Below, in pieces: positions 1 through 8,642 of a stretch of 15,451 nucleotides of DNA (within the stretch, counting starts at the first letter, position 1; each line of letters starts with the position of its first letter). Origin of the DNA: Bacteroidales bacterium (lineage in GTDB: Bacteria > Bacteroidota > Bacteroidia > Bacteroidales > ML635J-15); the NCBI GenBank assembly GCA_023228725.1, contig JALOAQ010000072.1:1-15451 (forward strand). Reading direction: 5' to 3'. The notes beneath the pieces were generated by a model. It saw only the letters and a program-made list of their open reading frames with translations. It did not search any database and had not been told where the DNA came from. The translations under genes were made by a program, and so were the position numbers.

Positions 1-394
1 TTGTATTTGATTGTATGCTTTCAAAACCATTAGCACAAATAGCGGCTCCGGCAAATCCTCCAATTAATGTGTGAGAAGAAGAGGAAGGAATTCCAAACCA
101 CCAAGTAAAAATATTCCAAAATATAGCTGCACTAATCCCAGCTAAAAGAATAGGCAAAGTAATAAAGTGTTCATAAACAACTTTTGCAATGGTATTTGCT
201 ATTCCAAATTCTCCAATTATAAACCTTGCAATAAAATAAGCAACAAAATTAAAAAATGCTGCCCACAAAACCGCTTGAACAGGACTTAAAACTTTTGTTG
301 TAACTATTGAGGTTATAGCATTTGCAGCATCATGAAAACCATTTATATAATCAAAAATTATTGCAAGAATAATAATTACTATTAATAAAGTCAT
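1..394 (-). CDS. PiT-family inorganic phosphate permease, N-terminal part
   Basis: This is an integral inner-membrane transporter that takes up inorganic phosphate, in this family by coupling to H+ or Na+. Reading from the ATG at 394 gives 131 codons with no stop before the window edge, so the C-terminal part is missing. Two signature motifs of the PiT family are visible: DYINGFHDAANAIT at residues 15-28 and GIPSSSSHTLIGG at residues 101-113. Between them lie hydrophobic membrane segments (about residues 2-14, 39-60 and 78-100). The start lies 11 bp after the stop of the DUF47 gene, so the two are almost certainly co-transcribed. That pairing is common, because DUF47 proteins are thought to modulate PiT carriers. 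The family assignment is firm. Substrate specificity (phosphate alone or metal-phosphate) cannot be read from this part. Confidence 0.93.
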   Translation of the reverse strand, partial: MTLLIVIIILAIIFDYINGFHDAANAITSIVTTKVLSPVQAVLWAAFFNFVAYFIARFIIGEFGIANTIAKVVYEHFITLPILLAGISAAIFWNIFTWWFGIPSSSSHTLIGGFAGAAICANGFESIQSNT

Positions 395-405
395 ATAATT
401 TAAAG

Positions 406-1056
406 TTAAGCGTATTTTACAACCATTAGTCTAAGAACTTTTGAAGTGGCATAAATGCTATTAACAGTTTCTTCTAACTCTTCAATTATTTCTTTTAACT
501 TAATAATTTCAATTGTTTGCATATTTGAGCTAATAAGTGAAACTATTCCTTTTTGATATTCATCGTCTGCGGCTTCTTCAAGTCGCTTAATTTCCCTACA
601 ATGCTCTTTTATTGGATTTGCATTCTTTTTTAATTGATTTAATACCGAAATTGCTTGAGAAAGTTCTTGAGCAATTTCTAAAATAATTTTCGCAAGGTTT
701 TTAATGCATTCAGGAAACATCACAGGATTATAAAGTAAAACTTTTTGCGAAGAATAATTAATGTGGTCTAATGCCGCCTCTAACTCTTCAGAAATTTTTT
801 GAATATCCTCTCTATCAAAAGGAGTCAAAAAAGTTTTTTCTAATTTTTCGGAAATATGATTTGTAATTTTATCTCCGTCTAATTCAACCTCTTTAATTTC
901 TTTTATAATTCTATTTTTTTCATCCTCTCCACTACTGTCAAAAAGCTCAATTAACAGTTTTGAGGCAGAAATACAAGCACTAGCCGATTGATTTAACAAT
1001 GGAAAAAAATCATCGTTTTTAGGTGCAAAATAGCTAAATAAATTATTAAAACTCAT
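406..1056 (-). CDS. DUF47 / PhoU-like phosphate transport accessory protein
   Basis: This is a 216-residue, largely alpha-helical cytoplasmic protein of the DUF47 family, which is distantly related to PhoU. The motif TPFDREDI (residues 78-85), followed by a helix rich in E, A and D, is typical of the family, and the length matches the usual size. The family is thought to regulate the PiT permease encoded next to it. That role is inferred from context and from homologues, not from a visible catalytic site. There is no signal peptide or membrane segment. The gene sits 11 bp upstream of the permease and 23 bp downstream of era. The gap to era (1057-1079) is made only of A and T and shows no hairpin, so read-through from era is plausible. 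Confidence 0.9.
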   Translation of the reverse strand: MSFNNLFSYFAPKNDDFFPLLNQSASACISASKLLIELFDSSGEDEKNRIIKEIKEVELDGDKITNHISEKLEKTFLTPFDREDIQKISEELEAALDHINYSSQKVLLYNPVMFPECIKNLAKIILEIAQELSQAISVLNQLKKNANPIKEHCREIKRLEEAADDEYQKGIVSLISSNMQTIEIIKLKEIIEELEETVNSIYATSKVLRLMVVKYA

Positions 1057-1079
1057 AAATTTTTTTAATTTTTTAATTT

Positions 1080-1955
1080 TTAAACATAACCAAAGTCTCT
1101 AAGATTATTATCATTATCACGCCAATCTTTTTTTACTTTTACAAACATTTCAATAAAAACCTTTTTACCAAAAAAAGTCTCTATATCCATTCTAGCTTGA
1201 GTACCAACTCTTTTAATTGAAGCTCCTTTATGTCCAATAATAATACCTTTTTGAGATTGTCTTTCAACAATAATAACAACTTTTATTCTAATTATTTTTT
1301 CTTCTTCTTTAAATTCCTCTACAGCAACCTCGCTAGAATATGGAATTTCTTTTTGATAATTTTTAAATATTTTTTCACGCACAATTTCAGAAACAATAAA
1401 TCTTTCTGTTTTGTCTGTTAATTGATCTTTAGGAAACCAAGCAGGACCTTGAGGTAAAAGTTCAATAATTCTATCAAACAATCCCTCAATATTGAATTTT
1501 TTTAAAGCTGAAATTGCATAAATCTCAGAATTAGGCAAATTTTCTTTCCAAAACTTTTGAATCTCTTCAAGTTTTTGTGGATCTGCTAAATCTATTTTAT
1601 TTATTAAACAAATTACAGGAACATTGACTTTACTAAGTTTTTGGATATATTCAATATTCTTACTAGGAGTTTCAATCACATCGCTTACATAAAGAAAAAC
1701 ATCAGCATCTTCGAACGAAGTAGTAACCGAATTCATCATTTTTTCCTGAAGTTTATAGCTAGGTTTAATAATTCCTGGTGTATCGCTATAAACAATTTGA
1801 AAATCATCTCCGCTTACAATACCTAAAATTCTATGTCTGGTTGTTTGAGATTTTTCTGTAATAATAGAAATCTTTTCGCCTACAAGTTCATTCATAAGCG
1901 TTGATTTTCCAACATTTGGGTTTCCTATTATATTTACAAAACCAGATTTATGCAC
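1080..1955 (-). CDS. era: GTPase Era
   Basis: Era is an essential Ras-like GTPase that binds the 3' end of 16S rRNA and helps mature the 30S ribosomal subunit. The 291-residue length is normal. The G motifs are intact: GNPNVGKST at residues 11-19, the switch threonines in SQTTRHRI at 36-43, DTPG at 58-61, NKID at 119-122 and SAL at 149-151. The C-terminal KH RNA-binding domain shows the GxxG loop as GHKG at 241-244, and the protein ends in the family-typical NLRDFGYV. The gene is first in the minus-strand run era, DUF47, PiT and lies downstream of the efflux operon's terminator. The best promoter-like site I see upstream is CATTTTTG on the minus strand at 1972-1979, one mismatch from TAnnTTTG. 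It is too weak to annotate separately. Confidence 0.97.
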   Translation of the reverse strand: MHKSGFVNIIGNPNVGKSTLMNELVGEKISIITEKSQTTRHRILGIVSGDDFQIVYSDTPGIIKPSYKLQEKMMNSVTTSFEDADVFLYVSDVIETPSKNIEYIQKLSKVNVPVICLINKIDLADPQKLEEIQKFWKENLPNSEIYAISALKKFNIEGLFDRIIELLPQGPAWFPKDQLTDKTERFIVSEIVREKIFKNYQKEIPYSSEVAVEEFKEEEKIIRIKVVIIVERQSQKGIIIGHKGASIKRVGTQARMDIETFFGKKVFIEMFVKVKKDWRDNDNNLRDFGYV

Positions 1956-2036
1956 TTTTTAATATTTTTTGCAAAAATGCGAAAATAAATTGAAAAAATT
2001 AAAATTATTTTTATGTTTTATGAACAATAAAAATAA

Positions 2037-2072
2037 AGTTTGGATTGTACTAACACTTATACAATCCAAACT
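2037..2072 (-). terminator. Rho-independent terminator of the efflux operon
   Basis: A perfect 13-bp inverted repeat, AGTTTGGATTGTA at 2037-2049 and TACAATCCAAACT at 2060-2072, encloses a 10-nt loop. Read on the minus strand, the hairpin begins 6 bp after the stop of the PII-like gene and is followed by a T-rich tract (complement of 2025-2036). This is the expected layout for an intrinsic terminator. It separates the five-gene efflux operon from era. The tail is broken by single A residues, so termination may be incomplete. The stem itself could also protect the 3' end of the mRNA. Confidence 0.82.
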
Positions 2073-2078
2073 AGAAAA

Positions 2079-2372
2079 TTATACGGTTTTTTCTATATTC
2101 CAAACAAAAGCTCTGATACCAACTTCCTTATTAATTTCGTCTATTTTTCTAACTTTTTCAAGAATAATATCTACTTTATCGTCTTCTACCACAGCTATTG
2201 TAGCAGTATTTATTTCAGGCCAAGTATGAGTTCCATAATGAGGATCACCATCTATGCTTCCTCTACCTTGTAAATTTTCCCATTGAGTAAATCCTCTAAC
2301 TTCTAATTTATCAAGCATATACTCTACTTTCTCAGTTAAAGCGTGATTAAAAATTATCATTATTGCTTTCAT
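2079..2372 (-). CDS. PII-like protein associated with the RND efflux pump
   Basis: This is a 97-residue protein with the outline of the PII/GlnB ferredoxin-like fold: a beta-strand start (MKAIMIIFNH), a helix, and a glycine-rich loop GRGSIDGDPHYG at residues 36-47 where PII proteins carry the T-loop. A strand TATIAVVEDDKVD (56-68), a helix and a last strand (AFVWNIEKTV) follow. It lacks the uridylylatable tyrosine context of classical GlnB, so it is not a standard nitrogen regulator. It follows the RND pump gene by 13 bp and is the last gene of the operon. In Bacteroidales a small protein often sits in this place; I recall it being named after Porphyromonas gingivalis PG0541. A likely role is ligand-dependent control of the pump. 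This is an inference from position and fold, and no ligand can be named. Confidence 0.8.
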   Translation of the reverse strand: MKAIMIIFNHALTEKVEYMLDKLEVRGFTQWENLQGRGSIDGDPHYGTHTWPEINTATIAVVEDDKVDIILEKVRKIDEINKEVGIRAFVWNIEKTV

Positions 2373-2385
2373 AATTTTTCTTTTT

Positions 2386-5300
2386 TTAATTCATAAAATC
2401 AAATTCGTCTTGATGTGCTTTTTTTCTTTTTCTTCTACCACCTGGTCTTTCCAAAACTGCATAAGCCACAGGTACAACAATCAAAGTTAGGAAAGTAGAA
2501 AACAGCAAGCCGCCTATTACAGAAATCCCCATAGGTGCCCAAATTTCAGAACCTTCGCCAGTACTAAGAGCAAGAGGCAACATTCCTAATCCAGTAGTTA
2601 AAGCAGTCATAAGAACAGGCCTTAACCTAGATTTTCCACTTAAAGCAATTGCCTCGGTAAGTTCATAACCTCTATCCCGCATTAAATTAATAAAATCCAC
2701 TAAAACAATAGCATTTTTCACAACTATTCCAATAAGCAGAACGGCTCCAAGTGCAGCAATAACACTAATATTTGTTCCAGTAATCCACAGAGCTAAAGCC
2801 ACACCAGAAAAAGAAAACGGGATTGAGAACATTATAATTAACGGAATTTTAAACGACTCAAATTGAGAAGCCATAACTATATAAACTAAAATTAAAGAAA
2901 TTAACATTAAAAAAGCAATGTCTTTAAATGAATCTTGTTGATCTTTGTATGCACCAGCAATATCAACTAAAATTTCTTTTGGTTTATCTATTTCGCTAAT
3001 AATACCTTGAATATCTTTTGCTAAATCACCTAAAGAGGTTTTATAAGGAGTAACTTTTACAGTAACAATACGCTCACGCCTTTTATGGTCAATACTAGGA
3101 GGCATCCATGTTTCTTTAACTTCACCAATATCACCTAATCTTACCTTTACACCTTGTTGATTAGTAACAATAATATTTTCTATATCAGAAATAGAACTTC
3201 TTGCCTCTTTATTATATCTTACAACTATATCAAATTCGTCTCCATCTTCTCTAAATTGAGTAGCAGTTAAACCTAAAACCCTATTTCGTAAAGCCATAGA
3301 AACACTAGCAGTATTTAGATTATAAATTGCCATTTTTTCTTTATCCAAAACAAATTCCAACTCTGGTTTTAATTTATCTCTACTTATTTGCACATCAGAA
3401 GTTGTTGGCAATTTTCTTAATTTTTCTGCTATATTATTAGCAACTTCGTCTGTTGTCTCAAAATCGTAACCATAAACTTCAACATTTATTGTATTATCTC
3501 CCATACTCATCATACCGCCTGAATACGAAACTTTATAATCAACAATTTCCGGGATTTTATCTAAATCTTTTCTTAAAGCATCTCCAATATCCCAACAAGA
3601 CTTTTCTCTTTCATCAATAGGCACAAGTCTTATATTCATATTAATAATATGAGATCCGGTTGACCCCCAAATAGATGAAATTCCTCCAGATTCATTTGCA
3701 CCTGCAGATGTAGAAACCAACCTAACCTCAGGATAATTTAAAGCAATTATTCCTTCAATTTTTCTTGCTACTTTTTGAGTTTCTTCAACTCTAAGCCCGG
3801 TTTGTAAATCAATTGTTAAGCTTACTCTGCTTTCATCAGCTATAGGCATAAACTCTGTTCCTAAATTAGGAAGAATAAACATTGTGGCAACAAATATTAA
3901 AAACGAAACTAATAAAGCAGTCCTTTTGCGTTTTAATACAAATCTAATACTTTTTTCGTAAAACTTATCAAGCCAATCCAAGAAAACTTTAATTGTTCTA
4001 TCATAACTAAAACGCTTTTTACTAGGCGGATTTAATCTTAATAATTTAGAGCTTAACATTGGTGTTAGGGTTATGGCAGCAAGTGTTGAAGTTACAACTG
4101 TAATAGTAACCAACCAGCCTAATTCTTTAAACATAACTCCTGTCATTCCTTTTACAAGAGTAAGTGGCATAAACACAGCAACAACAACCAAAGTTGTAAC
4201 AATTACAGCCAACCACACCTCGTTTGTTGCATAAATAGCAGCCTCACGTGGACTTGAACCTCTATCTATATGTTTAGCAATATTTTCAAGAACAACAATA
4301 GCATCGTCCACAACCATACCAATTGCAATAGAAAGTGAAGTTAAAGAAATAATATTTATTGAGCTTCCAGTAATTCCTAAGAAAATAAATGCAACTATTA
4401 AAGAAATTGGAATTGTTAGCACAATTATAAAAGTTGCACGCCAACGACCAAGGAAAAATAAAACAACTAAAATAACAAATAAAAACGCATACATCAAAGT
4501 TTCGGTAAGATTGCTAATAGAATCGCTAATAAACTCTGATGAGTCAAAAATTGGTTCTATAACTACATCTGGCGGAAGAGTTTTTTGTATAGCTTCTAAT
4601 TCAAGCCTTACTTCTTTAGCAATTTTTACTGTATTAGCTCCAGATTGTTTTTGAACCATCATTCTAACAGCATTTTTGCCATTAACTTTTTCGTCTAAAG
4701 TGAGTTCCTTAATAGTATCTTTAACAACTGCAACATCTTTAATTTTTATGGTTTGTCCCATAAAACTTCCTAATGTAATATTTTCTATTTGTGAACTTTC
4801 TACAAATTCTCCCTCAACTTTTAGATTATAATCCATCTCCCCCATTTTAACATTACCAGCAGGTATGTTAATATTTTCTGCTTGAATCATTGCCCCAACC
4901 ATCTCTACGGTTAAATTCATAGCATCTAATTTTACCGGATCTACTTCTACATAAATTTCGCGTTCAGCCATACCCGATAAACCAATAGAACCAACTCCAT
5001 CAATTCTATTTAACTGATTAACAACTCTTTCCTCTAATAGTTTTTCTAATCCAAGATAATTTTCGTCTGCCGTAACTGCAAAAAACAAAATTGGCATTAA
5101 ACTTGAATTAAATTTATAAATAACAGGAGTTTCGGCTCCATCAGGCAAACTTTTTTTAACAAACTCTAAAGAATTTCTAACATCATTTGCAGCCTCATCT
5201 AAATTTGAACCCCACTCAAACTCAATAGTAACAACCGACATATTGTCTTTTGAGCTAGAATGAATTTCTTTTAAATTTTCAATTGCATTTAAAGAATTTT

Positions 5301-5502
5301 CAAGAAGCTTTGAAACGTTAACTTCAATTTCATTAGCATTTGCACCTGGATATAATGTTAAAACAGTGATTGCAGGTAATTCAACCTCGGGATATAGATC
5401 TACAGGTAATCTTGTAAGCGAATATACACCAAACACAATGAGAGCCACAAAAATCATCATTGTGGTTATAGGCTTTGTTACTGCACTTTTATAAATACTC
5501 AT
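2386..5502 (-). CDS. RND-family efflux pump, AcrB/HAE1 type inner-membrane subunit
   Basis: This 1038-residue proton-driven antiporter is the inner-membrane motor of a tripartite efflux system. It shows the usual duplicated layout: one N-terminal membrane helix (about 12-29), a large periplasmic porter domain, a helix bundle (about 335-480), a second periplasmic domain, and a second bundle (about 860-1020). The proton-relay residues are present: the Asp pair in GMVVDDAIVVLENI (D399, D400) and the Lys in VVKNAIVLVDFI (K929). The length and these motifs fit the hydrophobe/amphiphile (drug-type) branch better than the heavy-metal CzcA branch, but substrates cannot be read from sequence. The basic C-terminal tail (GGRRKRKKAH) lies in the cytoplasm. 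The gene lies 17 bp after the fusion-protein gene. Confidence 0.95.
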   Translation of the reverse strand: MSIYKSAVTKPITTMMIFVALIVFGVYSLTRLPVDLYPEVELPAITVLTLYPGANANEIEVNVSKLLENSLNAIENLKEIHSSSKDNMSVVTIEFEWGSNLDEAANDVRNSLEFVKKSLPDGAETPVIYKFNSSLMPILFFAVTADENYLGLEKLLEERVVNQLNRIDGVGSIGLSGMAEREIYVEVDPVKLDAMNLTVEMVGAMIQAENINIPAGNVKMGEMDYNLKVEGEFVESSQIENITLGSFMGQTIKIKDVAVVKDTIKELTLDEKVNGKNAVRMMVQKQSGANTVKIAKEVRLELEAIQKTLPPDVVIEPIFDSSEFISDSISNLTETLMYAFLFVILVVLFFLGRWRATFIIVLTIPISLIVAFIFLGITGSSINIISLTSLSIAIGMVVDDAIVVLENIAKHIDRGSSPREAAIYATNEVWLAVIVTTLVVVAVFMPLTLVKGMTGVMFKELGWLVTITVVTSTLAAITLTPMLSSKLLRLNPPSKKRFSYDRTIKVFLDWLDKFYEKSIRFVLKRKRTALLVSFLIFVATMFILPNLGTEFMPIADESRVSLTIDLQTGLRVEETQKVARKIEGIIALNYPEVRLVSTSAGANESGGISSIWGSTGSHIINMNIRLVPIDEREKSCWDIGDALRKDLDKIPEIVDYKVSYSGGMMSMGDNTINVEVYGYDFETTDEVANNIAEKLRKLPTTSDVQISRDKLKPELEFVLDKEKMAIYNLNTASVSMALRNRVLGLTATQFREDGDEFDIVVRYNKEARSSISDIENIIVTNQQGVKVRLGDIGEVKETWMPPSIDHKRRERIVTVKVTPYKTSLGDLAKDIQGIISEIDKPKEILVDIAGAYKDQQDSFKDIAFLMLISLILVYIVMASQFESFKIPLIIMFSIPFSFSGVALALWITGTNISVIAALGAVLLIGIVVKNAIVLVDFINLMRDRGYELTEAIALSGKSRLRPVLMTALTTGLGMLPLALSTGEGSEIWAPMGISVIGGLLFSTFLTLIVVPVAYAVLERPGGRRKRKKAHQDEFDFMN

Positions 5503-5519
5503 AATAAAATTTTAAAAAA

Positions 5520-6575
5520 TTAATCTTCCGAAATTTCCACTTTATCTCCTTCAACAAGATTATTATGACCGGAAATTATTAGTTTGTCATTTACACTAAT
5601 CTCATCTGAAATAAGCTCAACTTTATCATCAAAACGCTTTCCAAGTTTCACATCTACTCTATGAGCTATCCCATCATTACATAAAAATACATATCTGTTA
5701 TTAGTTCCTCTTTGCATTAAAACAGCCGAAACAGGAACAACCATAGCAGATTCTTTGGCAAATTCTATATTCACACTGGCAAACATTCCTGGACGTAAAA
5801 TTTCTTCATTATTAGCAATTTCAATTTCTACATCAAAAGTTTTTGTTTGAGCATTTATAGTAGGGTGAATTAAACTAATTTTACCTTGAAATTCTTTATC
5901 TGAATAAATGTCCGATTTAACATCAACTAACATTCCTTTTTTAATAATTGGGAAATATTTTTCAGAAACACTTATAACTGCTTTTATTGGGTTTATTTGT
6001 TGAACAACAACAATTGCAGGTTTTCCAACTTGTGTGTTTGGAGCTCCTGTGAAAAGTTCTCCATTTTCAAAATATTTTGCAGTAATAACTCCACTAAAAG
6101 GCGAACTTAAATTAACATTTGTGCTAAGCAAGTCAACATTTGCCTTTGTAACATCGTATTGTGTATTAATCTGATCGTATTGTTGCTTAGAAACACCACC
6201 ATATTGTATTAAAGTATCAAACCTTTGTTTGTCTTTTTCTAAATTTGCCAATTGCAACATTGAAGTGTTTAATTGAGTAGGATCCATTTGAACCAAAATT
6301 TGTCCTTTTGCCACCCTATCGCCTATTTCGGGATAAACTTTTATAATTCTACCTGGAGTGGCAGGGGCTAAATATACCTCCTCAAAAGGAATTAAATTGG
6401 CAGAATAATCTATTTCACGCGAAACTTCTTCTTCTTGCAAATAAACAATCCTAACGGCTTGCTTTTTCTCAGATTTATTTTCTTCTGATTTGGCATCAGC
6501 TTTTCCACCACAGGAAATTATCGAAACACTAAAAAGTGTTATTAAACCGGCTAATAATAATTTGAATGTTTTCAT
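5520..6575 (-). CDS. RND efflux periplasmic adaptor (membrane fusion lipoprotein)
   Basis: This 351-residue adaptor links the inner-membrane pump to the outer-membrane channel. It starts with a lipoprotein signal peptide: a hydrophobic stretch and the lipobox SIISC at residues 18-22, so Cys22 should be lipidated and anchor the mature protein. A charged linker follows. The biotinyl/lipoyl-like half-motif is PATPGRIIKVYPEIGDRVAKG at about 71-91, completed after a short coiled-coil hairpin (about 100-150) by LSSPFSGVITAKYFENGELF. Beta-barrel and membrane-proximal domains make up the C-terminal half. The helical hairpin is short, as in many adaptors of this family. The gene lies 25 bp after the TolC-like gene and 17 bp before the pump gene, as expected for one operon. 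Confidence 0.94.
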   Translation of the reverse strand: MKTFKLLLAGLITLFSVSIISCGGKADAKSEENKSEKKQAVRIVYLQEEEVSREIDYSANLIPFEEVYLAPATPGRIIKVYPEIGDRVAKGQILVQMDPTQLNTSMLQLANLEKDKQRFDTLIQYGGVSKQQYDQINTQYDVTKANVDLLSTNVNLSSPFSGVITAKYFENGELFTGAPNTQVGKPAIVVVQQINPIKAVISVSEKYFPIIKKGMLVDVKSDIYSDKEFQGKISLIHPTINAQTKTFDVEIEIANNEEILRPGMFASVNIEFAKESAMVVPVSAVLMQRGTNNRYVFLCNDGIAHRVDVKLGKRFDDKVELISDEISVNDKLIISGHNNLVEGDKVEISED

Positions 6576-6600
6576 TATTTATAAAGTTTCTATTTTTTTA

Positions 6601-7977
6601 TTAAAATCTATTTCTTAATTTATCTAATTGTAATTTTGCTTGCAATAATTCCATAGAAGCAGAAATATAGGAATTCTGTGCTTGTAGTAAATTTGAGTTT
6701 GCCTGAATTAAATCAAAACTTGAAGAAACACCATTTCTAAATTTTAATTCTGTTTTATCATAAATTTTCTGAGCAAGCTCAATATTTTCTTTCTGACTAT
6801 GATAAGCCTCTAAAGCAGAAGTTAAATTATAACGCATTTGTTTTTCTTGCATAATTAATTGATCGCTTACTATTTCTCTGTTATTTTGCATTTTAAAAAC
6901 TTCTAACTTCTTCTCTTCAAGTTTTGCATTACGTAAACCAGACGAAAAAATTGGAATAGTCATACTTATAGCAAACATATTTTTTGGATTCATATCAAAA
7001 TCTGTGGTCAGTAATTTCTCATTATGACTATATAGCCCAGCAATTGTTGGAGCATAAGACCATTTTTCCATATTCAACATTTTTTCATATAAATCCAACT
7101 GCTTATCCATCATTTGAATATTAATGTTTTCTTCAAGATTAAATTCAGAAACCAACAAATCACCTAAATTTACATTTTCAATTATATTGTCAAAAGATTC
7201 TGTTAATACTATTCTTACATTTTCATCTATACCAAGAATAAACCTTAAAATATTATTATTTAATTCCACATTACGCAATAATGAGCGTTTTGAGTTTTCT
7301 AACATTATAATTGACATTTGCAATTGTTCTACATCAGTTTCCTCAATAATTCCAGCATTAAATAATGCTTGAGTTTGTTCCAAGGTTTCATTTAAGTTCT
7401 CTAAATTAGCGTCTAAAAGTTCAACAGATTTTTGAGTTAACAAGCCCAAATAATAAGTACTTATTACAGATTCTTTAATATCTTGTTCTGTTTTTTCTAT
7501 ATTCATTTCTGCAAGTATTTGCCCAACTTTTGCAATCTGAATTCCAGAGATATATTGCCCTGAAAATATTAATTGTGTAAGTTGCAATTTAGCCGTTGAT
7601 TGGTTTTTCATTTTAATAGTTGTTCCACCATCACCCATAAATCCTTGCAAAAGTTTTAAAATTTCTAAATCCCCTGCATCTAATTTTGTGAAATCAATCT
7701 CAGGAGTTTCGCCCCCACGCATACCAAATTCAATTTCATAATTAAAGAAATTTGTATAATCAACACTACCCGAAATTTGTGGTAAACCTTGCGAAACTGT
7801 TTGCCACATCTTTTGTTTAGAAATAGCAAGGTCGGTTTTAATGTTTTTTAAACTCTTATTGTTTTCTAAAGCGTAATCTTGAGCTTGCTGAAGACTAAAG
7901 TTTAGCTCAGGCATTTCTTGACTAAAAGCAAAAAAACCATAAAACATCAAGGAAAATAATATTATATTTTTTTTCAT
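6601..7977 (-). CDS. TolC-like outer-membrane efflux channel
   Basis: This 458-residue protein of the outer-membrane efflux (OEP/TolC) family should form the trimeric exit duct of the pump. It has an N-terminal signal peptide (MKKNIILFSLMFYGFFAFSQ, cleavage probably near residue 20). Two OEP-type halves follow. The first starts at LSLQQAQDYALENNKSL-like sequence (about 27-43; the window reads FSLQQAQDYALENNKSL). The second is rich in long heptad-like helices and ends in LLQAQNSYISASMELLQAKLQLDKL. There is no lipobox Cys, unlike OprM. The start codon shares one base with the stop of the TetR gene (TAATG at 7975-7979), which implies translational coupling. An insert rich in Gly and acidic residues near residues 86-118 (GGETPEIDFTK, GFMGDGGT) lies in the first beta-strand region. 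Confidence 0.94.
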   Translation of the reverse strand: MKKNIILFSLMFYGFFAFSQEMPELNFSLQQAQDYALENNKSLKNIKTDLAISKQKMWQTVSQGLPQISGSVDYTNFFNYEIEFGMRGGETPEIDFTKLDAGDLEILKLLQGFMGDGGTTIKMKNQSTAKLQLTQLIFSGQYISGIQIAKVGQILAEMNIEKTEQDIKESVISTYYLGLLTQKSVELLDANLENLNETLEQTQALFNAGIIEETDVEQLQMSIIMLENSKRSLLRNVELNNNILRFILGIDENVRIVLTESFDNIIENVNLGDLLVSEFNLEENINIQMMDKQLDLYEKMLNMEKWSYAPTIAGLYSHNEKLLTTDFDMNPKNMFAISMTIPIFSSGLRNAKLEEKKLEVFKMQNNREIVSDQLIMQEKQMRYNLTSALEAYHSQKENIELAQKIYDKTELKFRNGVSSSFDLIQANSNLLQAQNSYISASMELLQAKLQLDKLRNRF

Positions 7978-8585
7978 TATTTATAAAAATTAAAAATGTC
8001 TAAATATTTATTAATTAAATCTTTACCCTTTTGTGTGCAAATTCCATTAAAATAAGGAAGTAAAATAGAGTTGGTCAGGTCTTGATTTTGAAAAACTTTT
8101 AATTCGTCTTCATAAATAAAATCAAAAACCTTATGTATAAAAATATTTACAATTTCAATATTCAAATCAGAAGAAAACAAACCGTCTTTAATACCTATTT
8201 CAAACAAAGATTTTGTGATAGAAATATCTTTAATACCATCTTTTTCTTGTATCTTTTTAAAAATATTTGAATGAAACTTTCTTAAATCATCAAAAAATAT
8301 AGGATTAATTTTATGATACATTTCAACATTTAACTGACCAATTTTAAAAATTGCTTCAATAACATTTTCACTTGTTTCAATTGCTTTTGTGCAAAATTCT
8401 TTATGAGCTTTTACACCTTCTTCTATAACTTGTTTTACAAGATCGTCTTTATCTGAAAAAATTTCGTACAAAGTGCGCTTAGAAATTCCAAGTTCTGTAG
8501 AAATATGTTCCATAGTTACACTGCGGATTCCGGAATCTTTGAACATCATTGCTACATCTTTTAATATTCTTAAACGATTATCCAT
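7977..8585 (-). CDS. TetR/AcrR-family transcriptional regulator of the efflux operon
   Basis: This is a 202-residue DNA-binding regulator. The N-terminal helix-turn-helix is clear: SVTMEHISTELGISKRTLYEIFSDKDDLV at about residues 22-50, with the TetR signature pattern. The remaining 150 residues are the helical ligand-binding and dimerisation region, which is not conserved between members, so the inducer is unknown. As first gene of the operon, overlapping the channel gene by one base, it very probably represses its own transcription and that of the pump. The start at 8585 is supported by a good promoter about 20 bp upstream, which leaves a short leader and no room for a longer N-terminus. The inverted repeat at 8613-8642 is its likely binding site. 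Confidence 0.93.
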   Translation of the reverse strand: MDNRLRILKDVAMMFKDSGIRSVTMEHISTELGISKRTLYEIFSDKDDLVKQVIEEGVKAHKEFCTKAIETSENVIEAIFKIGQLNVEMYHKINPIFFDDLRKFHSNIFKKIQEKDGIKDISITKSLFEIGIKDGLFSSDLNIEIVNIFIHKVFDFIYEDELKVFQNQDLTNSILLPYFNGICTQKGKDLINKYLDIFNFYK

Positions 8586-8605
8586 GAATTAAAATTTTAT
8601 GGCGG

Positions 8606-8635
8606 CAAAATTAGAAAACTTTTTTAGTTTCCAAA
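8606..8635 (-). promoter_or_regulatory. Promoter of the TetR-led efflux operon
   Basis: On the minus strand, TTTG (complement of 8632-8635) is followed 18 bp later by TAATTTTG (complement of 8606-8613), an exact match to the Bacteroidota -7 element TAnnTTTG with a suitable -33 element and spacing. Transcription would start near 8600, about 15 bases before the ATG of the regulator. This is the best promoter in the window because both elements are present. Confidence 0.65.
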
Positions 8636-8642
8636 GTTTTCT
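8613..8642. promoter_or_regulatory. Perfect inverted repeat, candidate TetR operator
   Basis: AGAAAACTTT (8613-8622) and AAAGTTTTCT (8633-8642) are perfect reverse complements separated by 10 bp. The dyad fills the space between the -7 and -33 elements of the efflux promoter, so a bound dimer would block RNA polymerase. A further AAAACTTT lies at 8656-8663. TetR-family operators are usually dyads of this total size. Assignment to this regulator is an inference from position. Confidence 0.6.

Noticed and set aside
1230..2273. Plus-strand open frames of 61-86 codons opposite era and the PII-like gene.
   Set aside because: They are low-complexity translations (runs of N, F, S) antisense to well-supported genes and have no recognisable domain.
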